Position numbers and translations under genes: made by a program. The notes beneath the pieces were generated by a model, which searched no databases, was not told the origin of the DNA, and was given only the letters and a program-made list of their open reading frames with translations. From contig RXIE01000032.1 of assembly GCA_004212135.1 (NCBI GenBank), positions 1 through 12,131 of the forward strand: a stretch of DNA of 12,131 nucleotides, in the 5' to 3' direction. The stretch comes from Candidatus Methanophagales archaeon ANME-1-THS. GTDB lineage: Archaea; Halobacteriota; Syntropharchaeia; Alkanophagales; Methanospirareceae. Every line of letters starts with the position of its first letter. Positions within the stretch are counted from its first letter, which is position 1. Below are positions 11,914-12,131 of the stretch, piece by piece.

Positions 11914-12131
11914 ATGGGAGAAGCAAACTTAGACGAATTCTTTTGTCCAAACGAGGCGTGTTCGGATTACGGAAAGAAAGGGAAGGGGAATATCGTGCTA
12001 AAGGAACACTATGGCAAACAGAATACAGCGCTACTTAGATGCAAGACGTGCAAGAAGACTTTTAGCGAGAACAGGGGCACACCGTTTTTCGGGCTGCACA
12101 CGCCAAAGGAAACAGTCTTACGGTCAATGGC
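11914..12131 (+). CDS. Transposase N-terminal part with zinc ribbon, cut by window end
   Basis: The frame from ATG 11914 stays open to the window edge (72 full codons). It carries two Cys pairs of a zinc ribbon: FCPNEACSDYG (CPNEAC) and LRCKTCKKTFSENRGTPFFG (CKTC). Between them is GNIVLKEHYGKQNTALL, and TPKETVLRSMA follows the second pair. This layout, with the F-S-E-x-R-G-T-P-F-F-G stretch, is typical of the N-terminal module of IS1-like transposases of archaea; a helix-turn-helix and DDE catalytic domain would follow outside the window. The zinc ribbon binds element ends. No strong ribosome site is visible before the ATG. The insertion sequence family is not certain from this part alone. 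Confidence 0.75.
   Translation, partial: MGEANLDEFFCPNEACSDYGKKGKGNIVLKEHYGKQNTALLRCKTCKKTFSENRGTPFFGLHTPKETVLRSM

Noticed and set aside
11702..11950. Minus-strand open frame of 82 codons ending in an ATGA overlap with the PEF-CTERM gene
   Set aside because: The overlap is suggestive, but the sequence is antisense to the transposase promoter and start, has no domain, and its end is just the purine-rich ribosome-site region.
1..12131. CRISPR array, tRNA or rRNA genes
   Set aside because: No regularly spaced repeats and no tRNA-like or rRNA-like conserved stretches were seen on reading both strands; a covariance-model scan was not possible.

Overview
The window looks like a chromosomal piece of a euryarchaeon. 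The evidence is archaeal TATA-type promoters (for example 11868-11877, 4681-4690, 1229-1243), an archaeosortase with a PEF-CTERM substrate, an M48 (HtpX-type) membrane protein, a VanZ/DUF1616 surface protein, and a sugar dehydrogenase of the type archaea use for N-glycan precursors. Gene style and moderate GC suggest a methanogen or methanotroph lineage such as ANME-1/Methanophagales or relatives. That placement is an inference, not proven here.

Region 1 (1-2650) is accessory DNA, almost all on the minus strand. It holds a frameshifted polysaccharide deacetylase pseudogene, an intact DUF104/PIN (VapBC-type) toxin-antitoxin pair, a short orphan fragment, an intact TumE-like toxin with its partner, and decayed remains of a PIN toxin and a possible nucleotidyltransferase. 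A 28-bp near-identical direct repeat (495-522 and 1409-1436) flanks the VapBC module.

Region 2 (2576-4690) carries an archaeosortase on the plus strand behind two perfect inverted repeats. Facing it is a minus-strand unit of an HtpX-like protein and a two-helix membrane protein. The HtpX-like protein has lost two of its three zinc ligands (HELVL instead of HExxH, and Val where the downstream Glu should be), so it is probably a pseudoprotease.

Region 3 (4746-9578) is one 1610-residue minus-strand gene. It encodes a VanZ-like domain, a DUF1616 membrane domain and a very large extracellular part built from three repeats of [DUF1616-type ectodomain + jelly-roll ending in a WDDV motif]. The first repeat is interrupted by four carboxypeptidase-regulatory-like beta-sandwich domains. 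About 20 N-glycosylation sequons lie in it.

Region 4 (9700-12131) carries a 52-codon ORF, a Gfo/Idh/MocA dehydrogenase close to UDP-GlcNAc 3-dehydrogenases, a secreted PEF-CTERM protein, and the 5' end of a zinc-ribbon transposase cut by the window edge.

The core genes fit a cell-surface theme: sorting and anchoring (archaeosortase plus PEF-CTERM substrate), a large glycosylated surface protein, a sugar-nucleotide enzyme, and a membrane quality-control-like protein that seems catalytically dead. The left flank and right end look like mobile or decaying accessory DNA.
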